DNA of 64,000 nt from Pedinophyceae sp. YPF-701. Its lineage: Eukaryota; Chlorophyta; Pedinophyceae. The stretch's first letter is position 1. The number at the start of each line of letters is the position of its first letter. The notes under the pieces were generated by a model. That model saw only the letters and a program-made list of their open reading frames with translations. It searched no databases and had not been told where the DNA came from. Positions 28,550 through 40,040 of the stretch are shown piece after piece. The position numbers were made by a program, and so were the translations under genes. The stretch covers positions 558,001-622,000 of the forward strand of contig CAJZHL010000011.1 in NCBI GenBank assembly GCA_916048055.1. The letters are read 5' to 3'.

Positions 28550-28952
28550 GGTCCCGGGTCTCGAGGCGACGTGCAGCGCAACACCACGGACGTGCGGCCC
28601 CCGCGCCCCTACGACCCTCAAACGATGATCATCAGGCTACGACTAGCACCTCATCGTGCCATGCTACTGGATCGTGATCGACTGTGCGCTGCGTGCGACC
28701 TCGGCCCGTCGTGCGCGGCCCCTGACCATCCGCACCCAAGCTCAACGCCGCCTCGGGCCTCGATGCGACATATCTGCACCGACGGCCTCGCACCGCAACA
28801 GCTCGCTGCATGTCGCCCGCCCCGCGGCGCGCCCCGCAACGACCACGCGCGCGACCTTTCCTTGTACCTCCAGGTTAAGGACTCCCCCCACCGCGTCACA
28901 CGCCGCGCGACCGCTCATCTTCCAGGCGCACCGCCACGGCCCGCGCGCGCCG
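28550..28952. other. Intergenic region upstream of the VPS13B-like gene
   Basis: About 400 bp lie between the VPS13B-like start and the SEH1 stop, both on the minus strand. Composition is slightly less GC-rich than the genes. No feature was recognised. Confidence 0.35.
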
Positions 28953-30531
28953 TCACTCCACCATCGCCGCCTCCTGCGCCCGGTGCATCTCGTCCAGCAG
29001 CGCCGCGTCCACGGTGCGCTCCTTGCGCCGCCAGCGCCCGCCCATGTCGTGCTCCCACAGGACCAGCCCGCGCCCGCCGGACAAACACGCCACGAAGTCG
29101 AGCCCCAGCGCGTCCCACTCGAGCCCGTCCACCGCCGCGTCGTGCTCCATGCGCTGCAACTCGGTCGCGCGCAGCTCCCCAGACTCCCCCTCGAGGCCGA
29201 CCACCGCGACCGCGGCGCCGGGGGGCGTCGTGACGGCCACGGCGAGGAGCTCGCTCCGGCGGGCCAGGGGCGCGGCCCACGACAGCGCGGTGACGGGGCC
29301 CGGCGGGAGGGCGAGCGAGGTGGACCGCGCCCACTTGAGCGCGCTGACGTGGTGGACCCACACCTGCGCGCCCGCGGTCGTCCCCACCGCCAGCATCGGC
29401 TCCACGTCGTCCGTCGCGGGCCGCCAGCTCAAGCTCGTCACTGCAAGGGGCACCAGCGGGGAGGTGCGCAGCCTCTTGTCTTGCGGTTGCTGGGCACCGG
29501 TGGCGCGCACGCGGGGGCCCGCGGAGACGAGCGCGGACCAGTGCGTGGAGGGCGTCGCTGCTCGCTCGCACCTGCGTGTCCCCGAGCGCCGCCCAACCCT
29601 CCCCCGGGACTGAACAGGTGCGCAAGCGACCACCGCCGCGGCCACCAGCCCGCGCCCTTCCCCCCCTCGTCGGAGGCAGCCGAGCAGCCCTCGAACACGT
29701 ACACGTACCCGCCATCGGAGCCTGCGAACGTCGTCATCAGCCGCGGCGCAAGTTGGCGCCGCGAGACGCACAAGACCGAGGCGCGACGCCAACCGGGCAG
29801 GGCCGAACTGGACGTGAGGGGTCGCCGCGTCGTGGCCCGCCGGTGCGCGTGACCTGGAGCGGGCGCGGGGGGCGTGCTGGACCGGGCGGGGGCGCTGGCG
29901 GGGGGTGCCGCAGCGCACCTGCCGCGAGCGCGAGGTCCCTCCCGGGCGCTGCCGGCGCCCACTTGACGTCGACGATTGGGTCGGTCGTGGGGGTGAACTT
30001 GGCCACCTCCTTGAACCGCGCACCGTCCTGGCCATCGCGCGACGGCGCCTCCTGCTCCCAAATGCAGACAGCACCGTCCTCTCCGCACGACGCCAGCAGC
30101 GGGCCGGCCGAGGGCTCGGCCCAGCACAGTTGACGCACGCACCCTCCGTGTGCGCGCCAGCTGTCGCAGAGAGGCTGCCAGGCCGATCCTGCACCGGCGT
30201 GGACGAGGGCGGCAATGAGCAGCGCAGCACGTCGGCCCCGAACACGGCCCCGCACAGGTCCCATATCTCCGGAAGGCGGGCGGACGGGATCCACCGCGTC
30301 CGAATGTGCGCGGGGCGAAGCATGACGTCCGTGCGCGCGGTCTGGCGGGGCTGCACGCGGACCTTCAGTCGCAACCTCCCTGCGGTGCAGCTTGCCGTCG
30401 GTGGAGGACGCCCACGCGGCCGTCTCCCGCGCGCACACCTGGACGGACCCGTCCTCCGTCCCGACCGCCATGCGTTCCTTGTGCAGGTCCCATGCTACCG
30501 CGCTGACATCCCCTCCGGCCAGGCCCGCCAT
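28953..30531 (-). CDS. SEH1: SEH1-like WD40 nucleoporin
   Basis: Four exons (30531-30363, 30188-29919, 29721-29572, 29440-28953) give 358 residues; SEH1 is about 360. SEH1 is a six-bladed WD40 propeller in the Nup107-160 (Y) complex of the nuclear pore and in the GATOR2/SEA complex of TOR signalling. The first blade begins GGDVSAVAWDLHKERMAVGTEDGSVQV, like the [22 protein letters not shown] region of SEH1. Further blades read SWRAHGGCVRQLCWA...LLASCGEDGAVCIWE, DPIVDVKWAP...SDGGYVYVFEG, TSLSWRPATDD...MLAVGTTAG and AVDGLEWDALGLDFVACLSGGRGLVLWEHD. All intron phases are 1. The donor of exon 3 could be a few codons earlier; GTGCGAG at 29571 fits the local consensus best. SEC13 is the main alternative but fits less well. 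Confidence 0.85.
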
Positions 30532-30755
30532 TTGGCTCGGGGGCGACGCGGGCCTCTTCAGACGCACTCTCGGGCGGCACCGGCGACACAGCCAGAATGT
30601 CGACTGCACACTGGCCCAAGCGCGCGCGCCTGCGCGCCAAGACGTCCCCGCTACAGTCCCGGGCAGCCTGCGACACCTCGCGGCGAGTCGCCTGACACTG
30701 CAACACCTCCCCGTCACACAAAACTGGCAGGCCGCGCCGCCCCCGGCGAGCGCCG

Positions 30756-32389
30756 TCACCCCGCGAGCTGCTCCCGCTTCGCGCCGCCCACCATGGCGGC
30801 GAACTCCTCCTCCGCGGCCCGCAGCCACTCGGCGTCGTCGTGCACGTCGCGGTACAGGTCCGGCTTGGCGCGCTTGGTGAGCCCCGTGGCCTTGTACATC
30901 CGCGCGCGCCACTCCGAAAGCCGCGGCATGCCCTCCCCGCCCAGGTCCGCGAGCATCGCGTTGTACGCCCACTGGTCCTCGCCCTGGCGGTGCGAGTGCC
31001 GCTGCGCCACGCCGTCGGCCTCGAGCGCGCCGTACCGCTCCGCGCACGCCGCCTCCATCTCCTCCCGCGACGGGACCGCCGCGCGCCCGGACAGCACGCG
31101 CGCGACCCACGCGGCCTGCACGCTGAACTGCGGGAAGGGCACCACCTTCCACGGCAGGCCGATGAAGGACAGCGACGGGGCCTGCGCGGGCGGGAACACG
31201 TCCAGGTACAGCGGCGCGACGCGGTTGTCCTCCACGCGGACCTCCGCGGCGCCCTCGTCCAGGAACGGGAACGCGTAGTGGTAGCCCGTGGCGTACAGCA
31301 CGGCGTCCAGCGGCCGCGCCGAGGCGGAGCCGTCCGCGAAGTGCGCGGTGCCGTCCGCGTCGACGCGCACGAGGTTGGCCACGCGCTCGAGGTTGCCGCC
31401 GTCGCCCGTGGGGGCCGTGTCGCCGCCCCACTGCGGGTTCATCCACGTGCGCGCCGACAGGTACACGTGCGCTGCCGACGACGTGAGCTCCCGCGAGATG
31501 TCCTCGCCGCTCGCCGACGCGCCCAGCACGAGAACGACCTTGCCTGCACGCGCACGGGGGGCGCCGCGCGGGGGGGGACCGTCGCGCGAGGCGGGCGGTG
31601 GCCGGCGCGCAAACGGCCTCGCTGCGGGCGGGCGGGGGCGGACCTGCGAAGTCCTCGGGGTTGCGGTAGTTGTGGGAGTGCATCACGACGCCGCCGAAGC
31701 CCTCCGCGACCTCCACGTCGGGCAGGCGCGGCTGGAAGTAGTGCCCGTTGCACACCACGACGGCGTCGAACCGGCTCCGCTCCGTGGCCCCGCCCGGTCC
31801 CTCCGTCACCACGTCCCACGCCCGCCCGTGCGCGCCCTCCTCGCTCCCCGGCCGGCACGACACCACCTTGGTCCCCAGCCGGATCAGCGGCAGCAGGTCG
31901 AACCGCTCGGCGTACACCTCCAGGTAGGCCAGCACCTCGCTGTGCCCGCAGAACCGCCGGGGGTCCACGGAACGGTCGCCCATCGCCATGGGGTGGAAGG
32001 GGAGGTCCGGGTACCCCATGAGCTCGCGCGGGAGGTTCGTGCGGAGGCCCTGGTACATGGACGAGTGCACCGCCGAGGAGTCCCGCGCGCGCCCGAGCGG
32101 GTCGCTGTCGACGCGCTCGTCGTACCTGCGGGAGCGGAAGGAGGGAGGAGCCGTCGGCGGGCGCGAGGGAGGCGCGCTGCGGCCGTGTCGGCGCGGGACG
32201 GGCGCGGGCAGTGGGCGCGGTGACCACCACGAGGCGAGCGCACCTCCACACGCCGCCGACGCCCTCGCCCGCCTCGAAAACGACCACGCTGTGTCCCTCG
32301 GATCGCAGCTCTTTCGCCGCGGCGAGCCCCGCGGCGCCCGCGCCCACCACCGCCACGTCGCAGCTCTTCCGGTGGGCGCTACTCGACAT
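30756..32389 (-). CDS. Flavin-containing monooxygenase
   Basis: Three exons (32389-32244, 32125-31644, 31543-30756) give 471 residues. FMOs use FAD, NADPH and oxygen to oxygenate nucleophilic N or S atoms, or ketones in Baeyer-Villiger relatives. The FAD-binding motif GAGAAGLAAAKELR is at residues 16-29. A full FMO signature FGGVVMHSHNY (FxGxxxHxxxY) lies near residues 190-202. The NADPH motif is VLVLGASASGEDI, directly after the second intron. A later DAVLYATGYHYAFPFL segment is the conserved ATG motif. The protein is soluble-looking, with no C-terminal membrane anchor such as animal FMOs have. The substrate cannot be predicted; plant relatives include S-oxygenases and YUCCA enzymes. The first ATG upstream of the FAD motif was taken as start. 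Confidence 0.92.
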
Positions 32390-33065
32390 CGCCCTCGCCG
32401 CTGCAGGCGCGCAGCGATGCAGCAGGCAGCGCCGCACGGGGACGCCGGGGACAGCTCGCACGGGGCGCCGCTCGACGCACCCTCTATGTCCGGGGAGCGC
32501 GAAGGACCGGCAGCCCTGCGGGTGGTGCAGCGCAGGGATTTCCGTGAGGGTGCGTCGCGCCTCGACGTCCTCGGGGCACAGGGGCGGTCCTGTGGGATGC
32601 CGTGTGGCGCACGCTGGCAGTGCACGCGCGGCAGGGCGACGACTGTGTCCCGGCGCGGCTGTAGTAGAGCAGGGAGGGCGCGGTGCCTCCGACTGCGGGC
32701 TGCTCACGCGTGTGTTCGGGCGCGACACGCCGCGCATGAGCCTCCCTCACCTCGATGAATCGGATACCGCTAGTGGCCTGGCTGCGGCAGGCCCGCAGGG
32801 TGCCCATGGGCGAGCGTCGCTGTGCTTGCCGCTGCCGTGTCGCTTCGCTCCCCCAACCGCTATGAGAGTCACGTCCCACGCACGCCGAGTGACCAAACGA
32901 CGCGACGGAGACAGCGAGGCGCTCCTATTGAGCCCGGGCGCGCTGGCAAGCGACCCCCCCTCCCATGCAAGCGACCCCCCCCTCGGCACCGCCGACGTGA
33001 GCGCAGCACCGCTGCGAGTGGAACCGTGACGCAGCGCTGTCGGCCGGCGAGTCGGGCACGTCGCG
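32390..33065. other. Intergenic region between FMO and the CXXCXGXG gene
   Basis: This 676-bp stretch between two minus-strand genes holds the FMO promoter side. It contains only chance open frames and short poly-C tracts near 32,955-32,985. No gene was recognised. Confidence 0.35.
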
Positions 33066-34312
33066 TCACTGCTGCACGGGCGCGCCCTCCGCGTCCGCCC
33101 GCAAGCTGTCGGGCACCGGCGGCCCGCCCGCCCCCGCCAGGCTCGGCGTCCCGAGCGCCTCCAGCTTCCCCTCGAACGCCTTCTGCTGTCCCTGCAGCGA
33201 CTCCACGTGGCGCCGCAGCTGCCCGACGAGCTCCTCCAGCGCGCCGCGCATGTCGTCTGCGTCGCACGCCGCAAGCCGCCCCTCCGCGTCGCTCAGCTCC
33301 TGCGCGTACTTCTTCACCGCCGCCTTGATGCGGCCGAGGCTCCGTAAGATGGCCGCGCGCTTGCTCGCCTCGTCCTTCTCGCGGGACACCTGCACGCGTC
33401 CGGGGGAGTGGGGAGTGGCGCGTCAACCCCCCTCCGCCGCAGGCACGCCTGGGGGCGCGGCGCAGCGACGCGCGGGGCGGGGCGCACCGTGCCGGCGCCG
33501 TCCGCGGGCGTCTCGGCCGGCGTGGGGCGCGGGGGGGCGCCTCTGATGAACACCCCCTCCCCGTCGCACTCCCCGCAGCAGCGGTCGATGCGGCGGTGGT
33601 TGTAGATCTCCGTCTCCACGCCCGTCCCGTTGCACCTCTGCGGGGGGCGCCCGGGGACACGTTTCTTTCGATGCGCAGGCGTCGAACAGGGGCGCCGCGA
33701 GCACACACCGACGAGCGCACGGACGGAATCGACGACGTGCGCGCCGCGTGGGCCGGGCGCGGTGGCTCGTGCGCCCACGCACAGCGGGGCCGCGAGAGGA
33801 GTCCCCCGCGGGAGGAGGCGGCGTGCAGGCGGCGAGGGCGTGCGGGCGGGTCACCTGGCACAGCCGCGCCGACACGCTCGAGTCGGCGCGCATGCGGTCC
33901 GCGGCCGCAGCTCGGCTGTCCTGTCCGTTGTCTGCCTGTTCGGCGTCGTCCGCGTCTCCCAGTGCCTGCGTGCGGCGCGCGTCCGCGGGGGAGGTGGTGG
34001 GCACGCAGCGCACGGCCGAGGCGAGGCACGTCGCGCACTCCGCAGCGCACCACAGGCCTTGGTGCCGCGCTGGGCGCGTGGCCGTGCCCAGGTGCGACCG
34101 CGTCGTCATCGAGCGAGCGCGGCGGGGAGCCTCGCGGGCCCTCGGGGTCGGACGCGTGCCCGGCGGGCATCTTTGCGCTGGACACAGCAGCGGCCGTGGG
34201 GCGGGCCGCAGCGAGCGGGGGGGCGGCCGTGGGCGCAGCGCACCTGCGAGACGTTGCTGTACTTCGCCCGCAGGCGCTCCACGACGTCTGGGTCCCCGGG
34301 CGGCCGGCTCAT
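33066..34312 (-). CDS. Small CXXCXGXG zinc-finger protein with coiled-coil tail
   Basis: Four exons (34312-34244, 33920-33855, 33637-33488, 33389-33066), all phase 0, give about 202 residues. No named family is recognised. After a 45-residue helical start, two CXXCXGXG motifs (CQRCNGTG and CGECDGEG, separated by about 18 residues) would bind one zinc in the way half of a DnaJ cysteine-rich domain or BSD2 does. From about residue 96 a coiled coil runs for about 80 residues (KRAAILRSLGRIKAAVKKYAQEL and RRHVESLQGQQKAFEGKLEAL), with a short disordered tail. There is no J-domain. The role could be chaperone-like or scaffolding, and is unknown. Exons A and B are short, so the N-terminus is less certain than exons C and D. 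Confidence 0.6.
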
Positions 34313-35365
34313 GTCGCCTGCTGCGCCCCGCGGGCCTTGCCGTGCGCTGCGAGGCGGTCCCTGGGGTCTGCGTGTCGGCGCGCCCGGCCCAAGCGATGCT
34401 CTGCCGCCGGACGCTTCTTCTGCGGCGCGAAGTGACCCAGCGCGGCGCGTTGCGGGGGCCCGGGGGCGTGCGCCTTCTACTCCGTTTTGCGGAGCTCCTT
34501 TGCCACGCGGCGTCGCGACCGCTCGGTAGTCGACGAGTTGCGTCCCGGTCTGAGCGTGTGCGTATACGACGGGAGAGCGAGGGTTGAGTTGCCGATCGTG
34601 CCCTGCGAACGCGGCCGCTTAGCACCATGAACAGCACTGCAGGTCGCGCCTCGTGTGCGCCCAGCGCGGCAGGTGCGACCGGGGGAAACCACCGATGGGG
34701 CACCAAGTGAAACTCAACTTTATTTTGCGCCACGCGCCGACTCGACACGCCCCCCGTGCCACGCAAACGGGGGTGCCGTGGGTCGCCTCACAGTGCCGGG
34801 CCGTGGCGCCAGCTGGCCGCCCGCGGCCCCCGCGCGCCGTCGACGGGCCCGTCGCACATGTGTCGAAACCGCTCGTGCCCCGCGCGGGCCTCTGCCCGCC
34901 CTCGGCGAGCCCCCCTCGCGTGCTCGCGACGGGCATACCCGCTAGCGCGCATCGCACGGCCCCGCAGCACACGCGATATTCGTTTTCGGATCACTCGCAG
35001 GCCTGTCTTCCGTCGGGCGCATCCGCGGCGTCGGCATCCCCACGGCTGTGGCGAAGTCGGCTCGCAAGGGCAAGGTGCGCTTCCCCCCTCGACAGCTAGC
35101 GAGCCGCGATCGCGGGGGCGCGGCCCGCGACGCGCGCCACGTCCCGTCCCCGAATTCTCCAGACCATTCCCGCATCGTCGCGCATCCGATCGGCCGGAAG
35201 GCGCCCCCGCTGCGCCCCGAGGCGCCACCAGCTCGACCAGGAGCGCTTTGCCGTCCCCGGCGAGCGCGCCGCCGTGATGTTTCTTTTCTCGCCGCGCCGT
35301 CCCGGTCGAGATCGCGCGCCGCCCGGGTGACCGCCCGCGGCCGCAGCCCGCCCCCGGAAACCGCG
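34313..35365. promoter_or_regulatory. Divergent intergenic region upstream of AGPase
   Basis: About 1.05 kb lie between the start of the CXXCXGXG gene (-) and the AGPase transit-peptide ATG (+). An open frame continuous with AGPase extends up to 35048, so part may be 5' UTR or extra N-terminus. A slightly AT-richer patch (AACTCAACTTTATTTTGC near 34,711) could be promoter-related; this is inference. Confidence 0.35.
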
Positions 35366-37006
35366 ATGCGGCCGCTGGTTGTCCCTCGCGCATCGCGCAC
35401 GGCCTCGGCCCCCCGCACCGCCGCTTTCCCGCGCCGCGCAGCCCCGACCGCGCAACCGCGCGGCCCCCGTGGACGCGGGACGTGCCTGCGCGCGGCGGGC
35501 TCCGCGGTCCGCGGTCCCGGGGCGCGGCGTCGCGCGCATACCTGCCTAACAGCCTGGGCGGGGCGAGACAGGCCGCGTGGTTGCGTGTGCGCGCAGGCGT
35601 TCGCCCCGGTGCAGGCGGCGATCGACGTGTCGTCGGAGACGACGACCACGAACGGCGTCACGGCGCGGTCCCCGGAGCCGGGGTACGTGCGCGACGACTA
35701 CGCCAAGTCGGTGCTGGGCATCATCCTGGGCGGCGGCGCGGGGACGCGGCTGTACCCGCTGACGAAGAAGCGCGCGAAGCCCGCGGTGCCGCTGGGCGCG
35801 AACTACCGCCTGATCGACATCCCGGTGTCGAACTGCCTGAACTCGGGCATCAACAAGGTGTACTGCCTGACGCAGTTCAACTCGGCGTCGCTGAACCGGC
35901 ACCTGTCGAACGCGTACAACAAGAGCGTGGGCTCCTTCACGCAGCGCGGGTTCGTCGAGGTGCTCGCGGCCTCGCAGACGGCGGTCAACCCCAACTGGTT
36001 CCAGGGCACGGCGGACGCGGTGCGGCAGTACCTGTGGCTGTTCCAGGAGGCCGAGCGCGACGGGATCGAGGACTTCCTCGTCCTCGCGGGCGACCACCTG
36101 TACCGCATGGACTACTCGGAGTTCATCGACAAGCACCGCGAGACGGGCGCCGACATCACCGTGGCCGCGCTGCCCTGCGGCGAGGACCGCGCGTCGTCCT
36201 TCGGCCTGATGAAGATCGACGGGTCGGGCAAGATCGTGGAGTTCGCGGAGAAGCCCAGCGGCGACGCCCTGCGCGCGATGCAGGTCGACACCACGGTCCT
36301 GGGCCTCGACGAGGAGCGCGCGGCGGAGATGCCCTACATCGCGTCGATGGGCATCTACGTGCTCAAGGCCAAGGTGATCCGCGAGCTGCTGAGCACCACG
36401 TTCCCCGACGCGAACGACTTCGGGAGCGAGGTGATCCCCGGCGCCAAGGACATGGGCAAGCACGTGCAGGCGCACCTGTTCGACGGGTACTGGGAGGACA
36501 TCGGGACGATCGAGTCGTTCTACAACTCGAACCTGAACCTGACGGGCACGGACCCGGCGTTCTCGTTCTACGACCGCATGGCGCCCATCTACACCATGTC
36601 GCGCTTCCTCCCGCCCTCGAAGATCACCGGCGCGGCGGTGGAGAACAGCATCATCGGCGACGGCTGCGTCATCCGCGCGGGGTCGACGGTGCGGCACAGC
36701 GTGATCGGGCTGCGCACCGCGATCGGCGAGAACACGCTGATTGAGGACGCGCTCATCATGGGCGCCGACTACTACGAGAACACGGACGACAAGTGGAGCC
36801 TCATGGGGACCGGGCTCGGCATCGGGGACGGGTGCACCATCCGCAAGTGCATCCTCGACAAGAACGTGCGCATCGGCAACAACGTCAAGATCGTCAACAA
36901 GGAGGGCGTCAAGGAGGCCAACCGCGAGACCGAGGGCTTCGTCATCAAGGACGGCATCGTCGTCGTCATCAAGGACTCGGTGCTCCGGGACGGGCTCGAG
37001 ATCTAA
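35366..37006 (+). CDS. ADP-glucose pyrophosphorylase, small (catalytic) subunit
   Basis: AGPase makes ADP-glucose from glucose-1-phosphate and ATP, the committed step of starch synthesis in plastids; the active enzyme is a tetramer of small and large subunits. The protein shows [21 protein letters not shown] at the nucleotide site, [22 protein letters not shown] with the catalytic Asp, and [13 protein letters not shown]-like [13 protein letters not shown]. It closes with left-handed beta-helix repeats ([28 protein letters not shown]). Sequence blocks match the small subunit better than the large one. The first 75-80 residues from ATG 35366 are R/A/P-rich, as expected of a chloroplast transit peptide. 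An intron may interrupt this part, ending at CAG 35596; its donor could not be placed. From 35597 to the stop there is no intron. Upstream in-frame codons make the start uncertain. Confidence 0.93.
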   Translation: MRPLVVPRASRTASAPRTAAFPRRAAPTAQPRGPRGRGTCLRAAGSAVRGPGARRRAHTCLTAWAGRDRPRGCVCAQAFAPVQAAIDVSSETTTTNGVTARSPEPGYVRDDYAKSVLGIILGGGAGTRLYPLTKKRAKPAVPLGANYRLIDIPVSNCLNSGINKVYCLTQFNSASLNRHLSNAYNKSVGSFTQRGFVEVLAASQTAVNPNWFQGTADAVRQYLWLFQEAERDGIEDFLVLAGDHLYRMDYSEFIDKHRETGADITVAALPCGEDRASSFGLMKIDGSGKIVEFAEKPSGDALRAMQVDTTVLGLDEERAAEMPYIASMGIYVLKAKVIRELLSTTFPDANDFGSEVIPGAKDMGKHVQAHLFDGYWEDIGTIESFYNSNLNLTGTDPAFSFYDRMAPIYTMSRFLPPSKITGAAVENSIIGDGCVIRAGSTVRHSVIGLRTAIGENTLIEDALIMGADYYENTDDKWSLMGTGLGIGDGCTIRKCILDKNVRIGNNVKIVNKEGVKEANRETEGFVIKDGIVVVIKDSVLRDGLEI

Positions 37007-37799
37007 GACAGCCCCCGCACTGGAGGCCGGCGCTGTAACCGACACACACACCTCGCGCGCGACGCACTCGCAGCCACCACCCACCGCGCGCAACCCGCTC
37101 GCATCCGCCTCCTCGGGGTCGGGCGCCGCCGAGCGGAGCGCAGGGACGCGCGAGCCGCTACGTGGCAAGGGCCTCGGCGCGCATGTGTGCTGCTGTGCCG
37201 TGATGGGCGCGCGTCCCGCCGAACCGAGCAGCGCTGCGGCCGCCCGATGTGGCAGCGTGTCGCCGCTTGGACGCGGCGTGCGCGCACCGGCGCGACCGGC
37301 GTGACCGTTCCGGTCCGCGCCATGGGCGCGTCACCGTGTCGCCCTGCCACATGTGGTGGGTCACGACACCGCATCGTTGCAGCGACGCCTGCAGGCATGC
37401 GAGCCGCCGCCCGGGGCGAGCAGCCCGCGGTGGTCCCGCCGGCGTTGCTGCCAGGGTCCGTGGCGCGCCGCCCCTGCTGGCCGACATGAGGCTCGCCGGC
37501 CGCGGGTCCCGCAAAGCGCACCACCGCCGCGCGACGCGACGCGGCCGCGGCCGGGCATCCGCGTTCGTGGTGCAGCCGATGCGGAACGCGCCGTTCTCGC
37601 GGGCTGGGGCCGCTGGGGGGGCCGTGGTCTCCACCGCTCGGTGCAGGGGCCGCTCCGCCGTCGACGGGGCGGCAGGCAGCCCTGTTGGGGACACGCGAGC
37701 GAGACTGTGTAGAGCGGTGGAGAGAGTCGATGTCACAGCGCGCCCGGCAGTGGGTCTCCGTGCCGGGGCGGGCTCTGTTTGTTGGCTGCCACACTGCAC
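37007..37799. other. Convergent intergenic region between AGPase and QCR6
   Basis: This 793-bp stretch lies between two stop codons facing each other, so it should hold both 3' UTRs. A TGTAA box lies near its left end. Remaining open frames look like chance frames. Confidence 0.4.
37034..37038 (+). terminator. TGTAA poly(A) signal for AGPase
   Basis: A TGTAA pentamer begins about 28 nt after the AGPase stop codon. It is the typical chlorophyte polyadenylation signal and is in a plausible place. Confidence 0.45.
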
Positions 37800-38222
37800 T
37801 CACTTGAGGTGCTTGAACAACTTCGGGGCCACGCACTTGTCCACACACCGCCAGTAGTCGAAGTACTGCCCCGTGCAGTGCGCCTCTCCTGCGGCGGGGA
37901 GAGCGCGCAGGGAGTGAGCGCAGCGCTGGGTTTGCCGAGGGCAACGCAACAGGGAGGCCCAGGTCCCCGTGGGGCGCCGGGAGGGGCGGCCGCGCGGCTC
38001 GCCGGGATGGTCGCAGCAGCGTCCGCGCCCCCCGCCGCTGGTGACGTCCGTGTCGCCCGCCCTGCGCGGTGGGGCACAGGACTGTCTCTGCAAGGGACGC
38101 GCACCCGTCGTGTCCGCCTGGACGCGCTCGGCGCACGCCTGGTATTCCGCGAGGAACTTTATGCACTTGGGCTTGCACTCCTCCTCCAGCTCCGGCTTCT
38201 TGCACACGACCTCGTCCGACAT
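37800..38222 (-). CDS. QCR6: Cytochrome bc1 hinge protein (complex III subunit 6)
   Basis: Two exons (38222-38105 and 37888-37800) give a 68-residue protein, the usual size in plants. The hinge protein sits on the intermembrane-space side of mitochondrial complex III next to cytochrome c1. It has the twin CX9C pattern: CIKFLAEYQAC and CTGQYFDYWRC, plus the flanking CKPK and CVDKCVAPKLFKHLK ending that is nearly identical to plant QCR6. No presequence is needed, because such twin-Cys proteins enter through the MIA pathway. The intron is phase 1, donor GTGCGC, acceptor CAG; joining restores TTGEAHCTGQYFDYW. Exon and splice calls are well supported by the strong conservation. Confidence 0.93.
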   Translation of the reverse strand: MSDEVVCKKPELEEECKPKCIKFLAEYQACAERVQADTTGARPLQRQSCAPPRRAGDTDVTSGGGRGRCCDHPGEPRGRPSRRPTGTWASLLRCPRQTQRCAHSLRALPAAGEAHCTGQYFDYWRCVDKCVAPKLFKHLK

Positions 38223-39590
38223 GGTACCGAAGTGAGCGTCTCTCCTCTCTCGCCTCTGCGGCGGCCAGACGTCTCCTTTCCACCGGCAATTGCCTCGACT
38301 CTATCCAGGGCTCGCACGCGCCGGGCGCCAACGAGCCGCCGGGCCGCCCATCGGCCCAAACGCCCGCCGGGGAGTACAACCATGTCCTCCCTGCCGCCCG
38401 GGGCGCAGTCAAACGGCACGAGACGCAGAGCACATGGAACCAGCCAGCCACCTGAACGGCCTCGCGCCGCATGGAAGAAAAACATTGCACCGTCGCGCGG
38501 CGATCCTCCGTGGAAGTCACCAGAAAGACTGCCTGCGTGGCGTGGCGCGGACCGCGGACGGCGCGTGTTCTCTCGCGTCTGCCGCCGTGGCGTCACAGGT
38601 GCATGCCGAAAACGTGCGTATGTACCGGCGAAAGTAGGGCAGTGGCGAGCGCGGCGTGGAGGAACACGCTGTGTGGCGCGGGCGTGCCGGGGGGGAACAC
38701 GGGGGCGCGCTGGGATCGGGGGGGGCCGCGACGCAGTGCTCGTGGGCGGACATCGCAGAGCGGCGTGCAACACACAGCGCGGGGCACGAGACGTCGCCCG
38801 CCGAGCCATGTGTGCATCGTTGAACATCCGCTCGGACGGACGCAGACGGCAAGTTGCGAGGCGGAGAGGCGATGCGACGGCCATGATGGGGAGTGTGGAG
38901 GTGAGTTTTATCGATATGATGGGTGGCGGTACCCCCCGGACGCCAGTCCACCCCTGGCAAGGGGTCGCCGGTGCTCCGGACGCGTGCCGTGTCAGGAGCG
39001 CGCGAGCGCTGCTCGGTGCACTGCCTCCGCACTCCTGACTGTGCGCTCTGCGCGAAACGGTGCGGTGCCCGCGGCCCGGATGCTGTCAGACGCACAGCGG
39101 GGTGGAACAACGAGTCCCCCGTGAAGCTACCGGGTAGGTGGTGGGAGGGCCGCAGCTTCATTGGGCGCGGCGATCGGCGGGCGTGCTCAGTCGACACGGT
39201 TGGTCCGAATCAAGACGCACCAGGGTCTCAGGACAAACACAGGTCCGCACGCACAACCGACCGTGCCGTGCTCGTTCGCCCGAGCGGCCCGCCAGGCAGA
39301 GAGTCACGCCGGGCCCCTGGCGCGCGCAGACCGTACGACCGCCGCACGTCGCACCTTGCGGGCAGTATATCCTTTCAACGACGCCGCATTGGTCGTTCCG
39401 ACGCACACCAGGCCACATTCTGCGGGCAATCGCCGCATGGCGGAAACGCCGTGTGCTTGTCCCCGGTACGCATCACGTTCACGCATCGGACGCCGTGGAT
39501 CGACGGCGCCCCACCGGGAATCTGAGTGCTGTCCTGGAATGACGCGTCCGATGAGCGCCTGCCGCGCTGTTCCCCCACCTATGCAGGAAA
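38223..39590. other. Gene-poor stretch
   Basis: About 1.37 kb lie upstream of QCR6 without a recognised gene. Many short frames occur on both strands, with no family resemblance and no obvious splice-linked series. Composition is a little lower in GC than the flanking genes. The QCR6 promoter should lie at its left end. Confidence 0.4.
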
Positions 39591-39806
39591 ATGCCCAAGT
39601 GGCACACCAGGTGCAGGTGCTTGGACTGTGGCATGACGTTCGGGAGCTGGGCGGCGGCCATCCAGCACCAGCAGGCCGCGGGGCACGGCTGCCTCATCAA
39701 CAGGCTGCGCGCCGCCCCCCTCCTCGGCTCGCAACGCGCGGGGCAGGGCGTGACTGACTCGGTGGGAGTGCCACCGGGGGCACGTGGGCACGAGCCGATC
39801 GGCTGA
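39591..39806 (+). CDS. Possible small C2H2 zinc-finger protein
   Basis: A 71-residue frame starting MPKWHTRCRCLDC contains one classical C2H2 pattern: C-x2-C-x12-H-x5-H in CLDCGMTF...IQHQQAAGH. The rest is low in recognisable features. It could be a real small gene, the single intact exon of a larger one, or chance; the finger itself is the only support. No partner exon was found in the neighbouring gene-poor DNA. Confidence 0.35.
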   Translation: MPKWHTRCRCLDCGMTFGSWAAAIQHQQAAGHGCLINRLRAAPLLGSQRAGQGVTDSVGVPPGARGHEPIG

Positions 39807-40040
39807 TCGCGCACCGCGGTCTGAGCGAGAGCGCGATCGATGTGACGCTCCTATCTGAAACCGCGACGAGAGGCCCAGCGGGTGCACCCGCTCGTGCGCA
39901 ACATGCGGTCAGCGAGACGACACGCAGGCGCAGCGTCCGCGGACGGTCCACCTCTGACTGCGCGCACACGCGTCTGCGCGCAATCACATCGGCTCCTGCG
40001 GGTGCCGAGCGCCGCCACGTGCGTTGCCACGTGCGGTGTG

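Noticed and set aside
35546-37168. 540-codon frame antisense to AGPase
   Set aside because: It is low-complexity D/V/R/H-rich sequence, a mirror of the AGPase codons, with no family resemblance.
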